A stretch of DNA of 47,120 nucleotides from assembly GCA_903873585.1 (NCBI GenBank), contig CAIQOV010000039.1:1-47120 (forward strand). Reading direction: 5' to 3'. Source of the stretch: an uncultured Rhodobacterales bacterium. Lineage in GTDB: Bacteria; Pseudomonadota; Alphaproteobacteria; Rhodobacterales; Rhodobacteraceae. The notes under the pieces were generated by a model. That model made no database searches. It was given only the letters and a program-made list of their open reading frames with translations, and was not told the origin of the DNA. The translations under genes and the position numbers were made by a program. This document shows positions 33,035 to 41,471 of the stretch, one piece after another. Each line of letters opens with the position of its first letter. Within the stretch, counting starts at the first letter, position 1.

Positions 33035-34414
33035 ATGATGAAAATTGGCGATGTGTCCTTTTGGTATGCCGACATCGGCCTTCCCGAAACCCGCCGCCCT
33101 GCCCTGCAAGGCGATACCACGGTTGATGTGGCGATCATCGGCGCGGGCTATACGGGGCTTTGGTCGGCTTGGTATCTCAAACAGGCAAGGCCTGATCTGA
33201 ACATCATCATCCTTGAAAAAGACTTCTCAGGCTACGGCGCATCGGGGCGCAATGGCGGGTGGTGCATGGGCACCTTTGCTTGGGACCATGAACGCTACGC
33301 CGCAACCTCGTCGCGCCAAGCGGTGCTGGATATGGCAGCCCACCTGCGCGGCACGGTGGCCGAGATTGCGCGGGTCTGCGCAGAACAAGGCATCGACGCC
33401 GACTTTTTGCCCACCGAAGAATTGATGATCGCCTCGAACCCCGCGCAGATGGCGCGGTTGAAATCGGAACTGGCCCATCGCCACCATTGGGGAGAGGTCG
33501 ACCGCGTGCGCGAACTGTCCGCCGCCGAAGTGCAACAGCGCATCAGCGTGCCGGGGGTGACGGGGGCACTGTCGATCACCGGCATGGCGCGCATTCAACC
33601 CGCCAAACTGGTGCGCGGCTTGGCCGATGCGGTGGAACGTGCCGGCGTGCGGATTGTCGAGGGGACCGAGGTTTTGTCTTACACTTCGGGTCAAGTCATC
33701 ACCGCCAAAGGCACCGTCACCGCCCCCGTGATCTTGCGCGGCACCGAAGGGTTCACCGCCACGCTCAAGGGCCACAAGCGCGATTGGTTGCCGCTGAACT
33801 CTGCCCAAATCGCAACCGCCATTTTGCCGCCCGAGGTTTGGGCCAAGATCGGCTGGGACGGCCACGAATTGATCGGCGATCTGAACAATTCCTATTGCTA
33901 TTGCCAACGCACCCGCGAAGGCCGCATCACCGTGGGGGCGCGCGGCGTGCCCTATAAGTTCGGCTCGAAGATGGATAAGAACGGCGCGCCCGATGCCGAA
34001 ACCATCCGCCGCCTGACCGAAGTGCTGCACCGCTACTTCCCAGAAGCCGCCGCCTATCCAATCGAACACGCGTGGTGCGGCGTGATCGGCGTGCCGCGCG
34101 ATTGGTGCGCCACGGTGGGGTTTGATAAGGCCACGGGGCTTGGCTGGGCGGGGGGCTATGTGGGGGTGGGCGTTTCAACATCCAACCTCGCAGGGCGCAC
34201 CTTGGCCGATCTGGTCTTGGGCAAAGACACCGAGATCACCCGCCTGCCGTGGGTCAACCGCCGCGTGCGGGTGTGGGAGCGTGAGCCGTTTCGCTGGCTG
34301 GGCGTGCACACGATGTACACGTTGCTGCGCATGGCAGATAAGCGCGAAGAGCGTTTGGGAATTGGCCCGTCGCGGTTTGCGAAGTTTGGCAACTGGCTGA
34401 CGGGGCGGCATTGA
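33035..34414 (+). CDS. DAO-family FAD-dependent oxidoreductase
   Basis: This is a 459-residue flavoprotein. The FAD motif is VAIIGAGYTGLWSAWYLKQA at about residues 31-50, then LEKDFSGYGASGRNGGW, the motif of gamma-glutamylputrescine oxidase and glycine/sarcosine oxidase-type enzymes. Near the C terminus GLGWAGGYVGVGVSTSN matches the second FAD-contact region. An ATG three bases later is an equal start candidate. Paired with an amine oxidase, it may take part in polyamine or amino-acid use. Its stop is followed within five bases by a 21-bp element that recurs, inverted, after the convergent gene. Confidence 0.82.
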   Translation: MMKIGDVSFWYADIGLPETRRPALQGDTTVDVAIIGAGYTGLWSAWYLKQARPDLNIIILEKDFSGYGASGRNGGWCMGTFAWDHERYAATSSRQAVLDMAAHLRGTVAEIARVCAEQGIDADFLPTEELMIASNPAQMARLKSELAHRHHWGEVDRVRELSAAEVQQRISVPGVTGALSITGMARIQPAKLVRGLADAVERAGVRIVEGTEVLSYTSGQVITAKGTVTAPVILRGTEGFTATLKGHKRDWLPLNSAQIATAILPPEVWAKIGWDGHELIGDLNNSYCYCQRTREGRITVGARGVPYKFGSKMDKNGAPDAETIRRLTEVLHRYFPEAAAYPIEHAWCGVIGVPRDWCATVGFDKATGLGWAGGYVGVGVSTSNLAGRTLADLVLGKDTEITRLPWVNRRVRVWEREPFRWLGVHTMYTLLRMADKREERLGIGPSRFAKFGNWLTGRH

Positions 34415-34418
34415 GGGG

Positions 34419-34439
34419 CCGATTTTTCTGCGAAAAATC
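34419..34439 (+). repeat. 21-bp inverted repeat, left copy
   Basis: The element reads CC followed by GATTTTTCTGCGAAAAATC, which is itself a hairpin (7-bp AT-rich stem, loop CTGCG). It lies four bases past the stop of the plus-strand oxidase. An exact reverse complement lies at 34535-34555. Confidence 0.85.
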
Positions 34440-34534
34440 TAAGCGGCGCAAGTTGGTTGCGATGGGCAGTTCGTCTATCATTGAGCGTGTTTGCAACGCT
34501 GCCTAATTGACTGATAGGCCTGCGTGCGAACCAC

Positions 34535-34555
34535 GATTTTTCGCAGAAAAATCGG
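34535..34555 (-). repeat. 21-bp inverted repeat, right copy
   Basis: This is an exact reverse complement of the 34419-34439 element, three bases past the stop of the minus-strand PfkB gene. Read on each gene's own strand, both convergent genes end with stop, 3-4 bases, then the same element. The 95 bases between the copies hold no ORF of note. Confidence 0.85.
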
Positions 34556-34558
34556 GAC

Positions 34559-35533
34559 TCACAGATTGGTTAACAAAATCTCAAGCCTTGGAATCGTCCC
34601 CGTCGCCGTCTCGCCTTTCAAACACTCAGCCGCAGCGCGGTGCCCAAGGCCCAGCGCGCGCAGCGGTTCCCAGCCTTGATGAATGCCCCAGATCACCCCC
34701 GCGCAAAACGCATCGCCTGCGCCCAAGGGATTGACGATCATCGTCACGGGGTTGGGCACGCGCGTCACCACACCGCGATGGCCCGCCCAAAGGCCCAAGG
34801 CGGGAGTGTGGACGATCACAGCGCCCTGCACTCCGCCACGCAGTAAAGACCGTGCTGCCTTTTCGATGCCGACCAGATCGGCAGGGCCTGCAATCTCGAT
34901 ACCCGTGGCCAAGGCCGCTTCAACCTCGTTCAGGAACAGGTAGTCAATCTGGGGCAAACTGGCCGCCACCACAGCGGCAAAGTCGGGACCGGCTTTTGAA
35001 ACGAGGTCGACACAGGTCACCATCCCCGCAGCCCTAGCCCGCGCCAACACACGCGCGGCACCTGTTTGCCCGTCTTGCAAGGCATCCAAGGCCCCCAGCA
35101 GGTTCAGGTAGCCCAGATAGAACAGCCCTGCCCCCGCCTGTGCCGCAGCCTCGACCGGCAGGTCGCCTTCGTTCAACAGATCATTGCAGCCGGGGTGGTA
35201 AAAGAACGTCCGGCTGTCGCCCGGAAGGGTCATCACATGGGTATGTGCCGTCATCGCGCGGGTCGTGCTGTTCAGCCAGCGCAGATCGGCGCGTGAATGG
35301 CCAAGGGCTGCGCGGCAGGTCGCCCCATGTTGGTCAGCGCCCACCAACCCCATGGCAAACAGCGGCACATCAACGCCAAAGGCATCTAGCGCCAGCAGCA
35401 CATTGGCAGCGCCCCCGCCAATGCCTTCCACCTCGCGCGATATTGTCACCAGTTCGGATTTGTCTGGCCAGCGGTCAATCACATGGACAATATCCACGAT
35501 CCAATTGCCCGCACAGACAATCCCGCCCGTCAT
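34559..35533 (-). CDS. PfkB-family carbohydrate kinase
   Basis: This is a 324-residue kinase. The first PfkB signature is seen as EGIGGGAANVLLALDAFG near residues 36-53. The second, with the catalytic Asp, is NPLGAGDAFCAGVIWG. Family members phosphorylate sugars or sugar acids; the substrate is not readable. Its ATG overlaps the TGA of the dehydrogenase gene by four bases (35530-35533), so it is the last gene of the sugar operon. Confidence 0.85.
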   Translation of the reverse strand: MTGGIVCAGNWIVDIVHVIDRWPDKSELVTISREVEGIGGGAANVLLALDAFGVDVPLFAMGLVGADQHGATCRAALGHSRADLRWLNSTTRAMTAHTHVMTLPGDSRTFFYHPGCNDLLNEGDLPVEAAAQAGAGLFYLGYLNLLGALDALQDGQTGAARVLARARAAGMVTCVDLVSKAGPDFAAVVAASLPQIDYLFLNEVEAALATGIEIAGPADLVGIEKAARSLLRGGVQGAVIVHTPALGLWAGHRGVVTRVPNPVTMIVNPLGAGDAFCAGVIWGIHQGWEPLRALGLGHRAAAECLKGETATGTIPRLEILLTNL

Positions 35534-36669
35534 GCGTAATCCACCGCCACTGTGCGCCCTTCCACCCCCGCTTGCAGCGCTGCGGTTAGAACGGCGTGGT
35601 GATCGGCGGCTTCGGTGGGGGTGGCGCAGCCAAAGCCCTTGGCATCACCGCCGGTCATCTCATCCAAGAACGCCGCCCACATCTGCAAAATCGCATCGGT
35701 GAAGCCGAACTCAAATATCCCGCCGGTGATGGCGGGGAACAGGGGCGTATAGCCCAGATCCTCGGTCGCCCAAGCCTGCGGCCCGCCTGCGGTGTAGCGC
35801 ATAAAGCTCCACTGGCGGGGGGTTTTGGTGGAGAAACTGGCGGAACCGTGCATACCCAGCACCTTAAGCGACCAAGAATTGGCCTCTCCGGGGGCGATGC
35901 GCCATGTCTTCAACGTCATCGGAAAGTCGCCCAAAGCGTGGGGCACATGGGCGTGGATCGTGGCATTGTCCCAAGTATCACAGGCCACCATCGCCCCTTT
36001 GCCATCGGGCCTTTGGCTGACGCGCTTGACCAGATCGGCGGAGACACGCGAAGGTTTCCAACCCAAGCGCAAGGGCACGTGCAACACGTGCATTCCCAAA
36101 TCGCCAAGACAGCCATAGGCGCCATTCACCTGCGACATCCGCTTCCAGTTCAGAGGCTTATCGGGGTTGATGTCAGACGAATGCAGAAAATGCGCCTCGA
36201 CCTCTAAGATCGGCCCCACAGCGCCCGATTTGACAAAATCAATCACCTTCTGTGCGCCAGGGTAAAACGGCATCTCTGACGAGCAGCGCACAAAGACATC
36301 GCGATGGGCCGCGACCGCGTCCATAATCGCACGGTTCTGCGCGCGGTCCATCCCAAAGGGCTTTTCACCAAACAGGTGCTTTCCCGCCGCCAGAATGGCT
36401 GGATAGATTTCCGCGTGCAGCACATGGGGCACAGCGCAATAAACAGCATCCACCTCGGCTAGGGCCAAGGTTTCGCGGTAATCGGTCGCACAGTGCAAAG
36501 GCCCAAGCGCAGCGGTGAACCAATCCATCAGCGCAGGGTTGGTGTCACACACAGCCACAATCTTGGGCCGCGCGGTCATGCCCGAAAGGTGCATCCACCG
36601 CGCCGCAGCCGAGGCGAATTCGCGCCCCATCAGGCCGCAGCCGATGATGGCAAAGCGGATCTCTTTCAC
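35530..36669 (-). CDS. Gfo/Idh/MocA-family oxidoreductase
   Basis: This is a 379-residue NAD(P)-dependent sugar or inositol dehydrogenase-like protein. The N-terminal Rossmann motif IRFAIIGCGLMGREFASAA is followed by the family motif GEKPFGMDRAQN (EKP with the catalytic-region Lys). The C-terminal half forms the open beta-sheet substrate domain, with HVLHVPLRLG and GGIFEFGFTDAILQM. It lies one base from the aldolase gene and overlaps the kinase gene, so oxidation, cleavage and phosphorylation are probably one pathway. Confidence 0.87.
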   Translation of the reverse strand: MKEIRFAIIGCGLMGREFASAAARWMHLSGMTARPKIVAVCDTNPALMDWFTAALGPLHCATDYRETLALAEVDAVYCAVPHVLHAEIYPAILAAGKHLFGEKPFGMDRAQNRAIMDAVAAHRDVFVRCSSEMPFYPGAQKVIDFVKSGAVGPILEVEAHFLHSSDINPDKPLNWKRMSQVNGAYGCLGDLGMHVLHVPLRLGWKPSRVSADLVKRVSQRPDGKGAMVACDTWDNATIHAHVPHALGDFPMTLKTWRIAPGEANSWSLKVLGMHGSASFSTKTPRQWSFMRYTAGGPQAWATEDLGYTPLFPAITGGIFEFGFTDAILQMWAAFLDEMTGGDAKGFGCATPTEAADHHAVLTAALQAGVEGRTVAVDYA

Positions 36670-36670
36670 C

Positions 36671-37498
36671 TTACGCCCCCATCATTTCCATCGCGGCGGT
36701 GGCTGACACCCCGTCATGCACCACCGCCATCAGCGCCTTGGTGATCGCGTCAGGGCGGGCGTGTTGCACCACGTTGCGGCCATAGACGATGCCCTTGGCC
36801 CCTTGCTTCATCAGTTCGACCGTGCGCGCCAGAATTTCAGCGTCTGACACACGGCCCCCGCCGCGCACCAGAACGGGCAGGCCTTGGGCAATCTCGATCA
36901 CGCGGTGATAATCTTGCACATGGGTGCAGGGGTCGGCCTTGATGATATCGGCCCCCAGTTCCGCCGCTTGGCGCACCAAGGGCAGGATCAGGTCAATGTT
37001 GCCATCGACCATATAGCCGCCCTTAGAGTTGTCTTGCATGACCAAGGGTTCCACCATCAGGGGCATCCCGTAAATTTCACATTCGCGCTTCAAGGCGTTC
37101 ACGTTGCGAATGCAAGCACGGTAAACCTCGGGCTGGTTGGGCAGCAGCAGCAGGTTCACCACCACACAGGCCGCATCCAGCGTCAACGCCTGCTCCACCG
37201 GGCGGTCGATCACTTCGGAAAACAGCGTGGCGGGCAAGGGCGTGCCGTAGACATTGGCAATATCGGTGCGCAGCACCAAGGCGGGGCGGGTCTTGCTGGG
37301 GATGGCTTGCAAAATCTTGGCCGTGCCGGGGGGAAGCTGAATGGCATCAGGCGCAGCTTTGGCCACGGTGTGGATCGACTTTGTCATATTCTCGATCCCG
37401 CCCAAGAACGAGGCTTCGTTGAACATGCCGTGGTCAATCGCCACATCGAAACAATGACCCGAGGGGGCGAAAAGGCGGTTCATGCGGGCTTGTTTCAT
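36671..37498 (-). CDS. Class I aldolase of the LsrF/FbaB (DeoC-like) family
   Basis: This is a 275-residue TIM-barrel protein. The N-terminal FDVAIDHGMFNEASFLGGIEN gives the conserved Asp-His, and GADIIKADPC carries the likely Schiff-base Lys. LPVLVRGGGRVSDAEIL and GAKGIVYGRNVVQ form the phosphate-binding loops. Relatives cleave fructose bisphosphate, phospho-AI-2 or sulfo-sugar phosphates. The ATG at 37498 has AAGGAT upstream; a second ATG 15 bases later is possible. Neighbours (PfkB kinase, Gfo/Idh/MocA enzyme, ribokinase) suggest cleavage of an unusual sugar phosphate. Confidence 0.82.
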   Translation of the reverse strand: MKQARMNRLFAPSGHCFDVAIDHGMFNEASFLGGIENMTKSIHTVAKAAPDAIQLPPGTAKILQAIPSKTRPALVLRTDIANVYGTPLPATLFSEVIDRPVEQALTLDAACVVVNLLLLPNQPEVYRACIRNVNALKRECEIYGMPLMVEPLVMQDNSKGGYMVDGNIDLILPLVRQAAELGADIIKADPCTHVQDYHRVIEIAQGLPVLVRGGGRVSDAEILARTVELMKQGAKGIVYGRNVVQHARPDAITKALMAVVHDGVSATAAMEMMGA

Positions 37499-37586
37499 CG
37501 GGCGAATCCTTGGGATTGTGGACAGCGCGACACTGACCAGATCACCCCGCCCCGTCAACCGCAGGGTTGGCCCAAGCGCCCAACCA

Positions 37587-38045
37587 TCAGGCGCCCAACA
37601 CCGCCGCCTGTTTGTCAGCCGAGCCTTGAATATCGGCCAAGGTCAGGCTTTCGATCAGCACAAGGTATGACCAGAACACTTCGGCAAACACCTTTCGGAT
37701 GCGGCAGGTTTGCTCGTCGCTGCAATCTTCGCAGCGCTGATAGGCGCGGCGCGACAGGCAGGGCAAGGGCGCAATCGGCCCGTCGATCATCCGCAACAGT
37801 TCCGAGATGGAAACCGCAGCCGCAGGCTTGATCATCTGATAGCCGCCCGACCGCCCCCGTATTGACGCGATATACCCCGCATTGCGGATTTCCAGCAAGA
37901 TATGTTCCAAAAACCGCTTGGGCGCGCCAGAGCGTTTGGCGATCTCTTCGATCGTCAAGGCCTGCGGTTCTGGCTGTGCCGCTTCATCGGCCAAGGTCAG
38001 CAGGGCCTTGAGCGCGTATTTCATCTTCTGCGTGATCATAGCCAA
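37587..38045 (-). CDS. Rrf2-family regulator with a four-cysteine cluster
   Basis: This is a 152-residue regulator. The winged helix lies at about residues 1-75 (KMKYALKALLTLADE, then APKRFLEHILLEIRNAGYI and RGRSGGYQM). The C-terminal region has four cysteines, PCLSRRAYQRCEDCSDEQTC, spaced C-X8-C-X2-C-X5-C, which could hold an Fe-S cluster as in IscR, NsrR and RirA. An ATG six bases later (MITQKMKY) is an equal start candidate. It sits inside a sugar operon, between the aldolase and ribokinase genes, which is unusual for a redox or iron sensor. Confidence 0.87.
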   Translation of the reverse strand: MAMITQKMKYALKALLTLADEAAQPEPQALTIEEIAKRSGAPKRFLEHILLEIRNAGYIASIRGRSGGYQMIKPAAAVSISELLRMIDGPIAPLPCLSRRAYQRCEDCSDEQTCRIRKVFAEVFWSYLVLIESLTLADIQGSADKQAAVLGA

Positions 38046-38080
38046 GACCTAAAGGGAAGGGGGCGGGGAATCAACCTTGG

Positions 38081-38998
38081 TCAGGAACGCAACAGGGCCT
38101 CAATCTCGGCCCGTGCGGGCATCGACGGCGCTGTGCCCGCCCGCGTCACCGAAATGCCCGCCGTGGCAGAGCCAAAGCGCACCGCATCGACCGGATCCTG
38201 CCCCTCGGACAAGGCCGCAGCAAAGCCGCCGTTGAACGCATCGCCCGCCCCCGTCGTTTCCACCACGGGGCCGGCATAGAACGGCGGCACATGCACGGTG
38301 CGGGTGGCGTCGTGATAGAGCGCGCCTTTTTCGCCCAAGGTGATAATCGCAGCCCCTGCGCCAAGGGCGCGCAAAGCCCGTGCTGCCACTTCCGCCTCGG
38401 CGACAGAGGTGACGGGAAGGCCCGTCAACGCCTCGGCCTCTGACTCATTGGGGGTGACGTAATCGCACAGGGCCAACATGCCGTCAGGCAGGCTTGCGGC
38501 TGGTGCGGGGTTTAGGATCGTGGTCACACCCGCCGCCCGCGCCAGTTTCAGCGCGTGCACGGCCACGGGGATGGGTTGTTCTAACTGGGTGATAAACACC
38601 TTGGCCGAAGCAATCAGCGCGGCATTGGCGTCAACGTCGCCCGTGGCAATATCGGCGGCAGCGCCGGGTGCTATGATGATGGCATTGTTGCCCGTGGCGT
38701 CTTCGATGAAGATATAAGCCGCACCGGTGTAGCTGTTTGGGTCTTGCGTGATGGCTGGTGTCACCCCCGCCTTAGCCCAAGTGGCCAGCGCCATATCGGC
38801 AAAGGGGTCTTTGCCCAAGCGGCTGACAAAATGCGTATCCGCCCCTGCCATGGCCGCAGCTACGGCTTGGTTTGACCCTTTGCCCCCCGGCCCCAGCACA
38901 AAGCTTTTGCCCAAGATCGTCTCACCCAGTTTGGGCTGGCGCGGGGCGCGGTAGGCGGTGTCGGCGACAAACACGCCAAGAATGACAACGCGGCCCAT
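38081..38998 (-). CDS. rbsK: Ribokinase
   Basis: This is a 305-residue PfkB-family kinase with ribokinase features: VLGPGGKGSNQAVAAAMAG at the sugar-binding site, LNPAPAASLPDG, NESEAEALTG, and the catalytic TTGAGDAFNGGFAAALSEG. The ATG at 38998 starts the typical N terminus MGRVVILGVFVADT; the longer reading enters the upstream gene. One base separates it from the RbsD/FucU gene. Ribose or a related pentose is the expected substrate. Confidence 0.88.
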   Translation of the reverse strand: MGRVVILGVFVADTAYRAPRQPKLGETILGKSFVLGPGGKGSNQAVAAAMAGADTHFVSRLGKDPFADMALATWAKAGVTPAITQDPNSYTGAAYIFIEDATGNNAIIIAPGAAADIATGDVDANAALIASAKVFITQLEQPIPVAVHALKLARAAGVTTILNPAPAASLPDGMLALCDYVTPNESEAEALTGLPVTSVAEAEVAARALRALGAGAAIITLGEKGALYHDATRTVHVPPFYAGPVVETTGAGDAFNGGFAAALSEGQDPVDAVRFGSATAGISVTRAGTAPSMPARAEIEALLRS

Positions 38999-38999
38999 C

Positions 39000-39470
39000 T
39001 TAGTGAACCGACCCAACCGCATCCGGCGGGATCACGCCCTTGCGCAAAATAAAGCAGCCATAAAACCGCCGCTCACCGGTTTGGATGACGGCATAAGCCT
39101 CGCGGGCGCGGTCATAAAAGTCGAACCGCTCGATAGAGATCATCTCGCGCACACGCCCTTCGGCGGCGTTGATCTTGGCTTGCACTTCGGCTTGCACCGG
39201 TTCGATCTTGTCAGGCGCGCCGACCACTTCCATGCGGCCCGCGAAATCATCCACAAAGGTATCCAGCGGCAGCACCGACAGCACGGCTTCCACGGCCTCA
39301 GCACAGGTCAGATTGTCCATCCGCAGCAATTCGCCCAGAACGGTTTGGCGCGCGATGGAATCTGACGGGAAGTTGGTGTCAGCAATCACCAGCGTGTCGC
39401 CGTGGCCCATAGCACGCAGGGCATACAGCACTTCGGCGTTCAGGCGGTTGTCGAGGTTCTTAAGCATCAT
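39000..39470 (-). CDS. RbsD/FucU-family sugar mutarotase
   Basis: This is a 156-residue protein. It opens with MLKNLDNRLNAEVLYALRAM, followed by GHGDTLVIADTNFPS, with the catalytic His and Asp of the family. The C-terminal IERFDFYDRAREAYAVIQTG and GCFILRKGVI place it nearer FucU (fucose mutarotase) than RbsD (ribopyranase). Pairing with ribokinase is typical of RbsD, so the sugar could be ribose or a deoxy or branched pentose. TCTTGGAGGAATG on the gene strand provides the ribosome site. Confidence 0.85.
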   Translation of the reverse strand: MMLKNLDNRLNAEVLYALRAMGHGDTLVIADTNFPSDSIARQTVLGELLRMDNLTCAEAVEAVLSVLPLDTFVDDFAGRMEVVGAPDKIEPVQAEVQAKINAAEGRVREMISIERFDFYDRAREAYAVIQTGERRFYGCFILRKGVIPPDAVGSVH

Positions 39471-39512
39471 TCCTCCAAGATGGGTGCCTGCAAGACTGCA
39501 AGCGAAAGGGCG

Positions 39513-40157
39513 TTAGGCCAGATGGTTGCGCACCGCTGCGGCCATCGCAAGGCCCAGTTGCACCTGCGCTTCGGCCTCGTAATGGATGCCGTCAACAGGG
39601 CTGACCGCAATCACACGGCCTGCATCAAAAAAGCCCGCGTTGGCACGGGTTGTCATGGCTTGGATGGCGGATGCCAACCCGTGCGATTTGACAGCGCCAC
39701 CAGCAAACATCTCGGCCAAACAACCCGCTTCAAGGATCGGCGGCGGGGCTACGACCAGCACCTGCGGGGCAGCCCCATTAAGGCCAGCCCCTGACGCGCG
39801 GATCATGCGCACCAAACGGTCAAGGAAAAACGCAATGTCGGCGGCGCTGACATGAAAGCAGTTCTTCAAATCATTGGTGCCCAGCTTCAAGATCACCAGA
39901 TCCAGCGGCTTGTGGCTTTCCAACAACGCAGGCAGCACGCGAATGCCACTGCGGTATTCGCCTGTCGTCGGGTCGTCATGCACCGTGGTGCGGCCCGGGT
40001 GGCCTTCGGTGATCACCTCGTAAGTCGGCCCCAGCGCCTTGCCCATAACCGATGGCCAACGCGCCGCATGGTCAAACCGCCCTGCCCCATCCAGCGTTGG
40101 CATGGGGCGGGTGCCGTGGGTGTTGCTGTCGCCAAAGCACAAGATGGTGCGGGTCAT
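39513..40157 (-). CDS. SGNH/GDSL hydrolase (arylesterase-like)
   Basis: This is a 214-residue cytoplasmic hydrolase. Block I is [10 protein letters not shown] with the nucleophile Ser, block III is [10 protein letters not shown], and block V holds the Asp/His pair in [12 protein letters not shown]. No signal peptide is present. The ATG overlaps the TGA of the ATPase gene by four bases. In this setting it may deacylate an imported sugar ester; that is inference. Confidence 0.87.
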   Translation of the reverse strand: MTRTILCFGDSNTHGTRPMPTLDGAGRFDHAARWPSVMGKALGPTYEVITEGHPGRTTVHDDPTTGEYRSGIRVLPALLESHKPLDLVILKLGTNDLKNCFHVSAADIAFFLDRLVRMIRASGAGLNGAAPQVLVVAPPPILEAGCLAEMFAGGAVKSHGLASAIQAMTTRANAGFFDAGRVIAVSPVDGIHYEAEAQVQLGLAMAAAVRNHLA

Positions 40158-41203
40158 CCGATACGGTCCCCGTTTTCGTCAAACAGATGCACCATGCCCG
40201 CTTGCGGCGTGATGTGCAGCGTTTGGCCGGGTTGGAAGGTTTGGCGTTCGCGCACCACGGCGGTCATTTCAACATCGCCTGCGCGGAGCACCAGATGAAT
40301 TTCTGCGCCTGTGGGTTCCACCACAACCACCGTCACCGGCTGACCGCTCTCAGACAGGGTCAGGTGTTCGGGGCGAATGCCGTAAGTCAGCTTGGTGCCT
40401 TGCACCATGGCGACGCCCGCAGGCATTGGCAGATCAATGCCACCCGCCTTAAAGCGGTCACCCGAGACTTCACCGGCAATCAGGTTCATCGAAGGCGACC
40501 CGATAAAGCCCGCAACGAAGGTGTTGATGGGGCGGTCATACAGCTCTAGCGGCGCGCCAACTTGGCTGATGCGGCCATCGCGCATCACCACGATGCGGTC
40601 GGCCATGGTCATCGCTTCGATCTGGTCATGGGTGACATAAACCGTTGTCGTGCCCAAACGCTGATGCAACTCGCGGATTTCAGAGCGCATCTGCACGCGC
40701 AGTTTGGCATCAAGGTTTGACAGCGGCTCGTCAAACAAGAACACCTGCGGGTCGCGCACAATCGCGCGGCCCATAGCAACCCGCTGGCGCTGCCCACCTG
40801 AAAGGGCGCGTGGGAAGCGGTCAAGATAGGGCTTCAGACCCAAAATATCGGCGGCGCGGTTCACGCGGCTCTCAATCTCGGCCTTGTCCATCCGCGCCAT
40901 TTTCAGCGGAAAGCCCATATTGGCCCCGACGGTCTTGTGCGGATACAAAGCGTAGTTCTGAAACACCATCGCAATGTCACGCTCTGCTGGCGGCAGGTTG
41001 TTCACCACACGGTCACCGATCGAAATCGTGCCACCACTGATGCCTTCCAGCCCGGCAATCATCCGCAACAGCGTGGATTTGCCGCAGCCTGATGGGCCGA
41101 CCAGCACCACAAACTGACCATCCTGAATGTCGACGTTCACCCCATGCACGACCTGCATCGCCCCGTAAGATTTCGTCAGATCGCGGATCCTGACTTCGGC
41201 CAT
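40154..41203 (-). CDS. Sugar ABC transporter ATP-binding protein (UgpC/MalK-type)
   Basis: This is a 349-residue ATPase. Walker A is GPSGCGKST, the signature is [15 protein letters not shown], Walker B is [12 protein letters not shown], and the switch is [13 protein letters not shown]-terminal TOBE/OB domain of about 110 residues (YGIRPEHL) is typical of MalK-like ATPases for sugars. GGGAGGAATT directly before the ATG at 41203 fixes the start. It is the first gene of an eight-gene minus-strand operon and diverges from the binding-protein gene, with a palindromic operator in the gap. Confidence 0.93.
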   Translation of the reverse strand: MAEVRIRDLTKSYGAMQVVHGVNVDIQDGQFVVLVGPSGCGKSTLLRMIAGLEGISGGTISIGDRVVNNLPPAERDIAMVFQNYALYPHKTVGANMGFPLKMARMDKAEIESRVNRAADILGLKPYLDRFPRALSGGQRQRVAMGRAIVRDPQVFLFDEPLSNLDAKLRVQMRSEIRELHQRLGTTTVYVTHDQIEAMTMADRIVVMRDGRISQVGAPLELYDRPINTFVAGFIGSPSMNLIAGEVSGDRFKAGGIDLPMPAGVAMVQGTKLTYGIRPEHLTLSESGQPVTVVVVEPTGAEIHLVLRAGDVEMTAVVRERQTFQPGQTLHITPQAGMVHLFDENGDRIG

Positions 41204-41296
41204 AATTCCTCCCGAACGTCCTATGCAACTTGCGCCACAAACCAAGCTTGGCAAATTCGTAGCCTAGGCTTGGCGCGCTGTCCATCATCTAGCACG

Positions 41297-41308
41297 CTAA
41301 CATGTTAG
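41297..41308. promoter_or_regulatory. Palindromic operator CTAACATGTTAG
   Basis: A perfect 12-bp palindrome in the 268-base divergent gap between the ATPase and binding-protein genes, just before a TTGACT that could be a -35 element at 41312-41317. The run CGCTAACATGT(T/C)AG recurs before the permease gene at 46346-46359. It is probably the binding site of the regulator of this sugar locus. Confidence 0.65.
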
Positions 41309-41471
41309 ATGTTGACTTGCGCAGACACTCGCGGGAAAGTCAGGTCAAGTCTGGATGAGTCTGGACCCTAGGGCGCGGAAAGCAAAGCTTATAAGAAGGC
41401 CCGTTTGGGTCACCCCAGCTTTCCAAGGCCAGTACCTGCCGCCTTAAGCGGAACCATTTTGGGAGGAATGA

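Noticed and set aside
36884-37831. Plus-strand frame across the aldolase and Rrf2 genes
   Set aside because: It crosses two recognised minus-strand genes and their spacer, with no start signal or family features.
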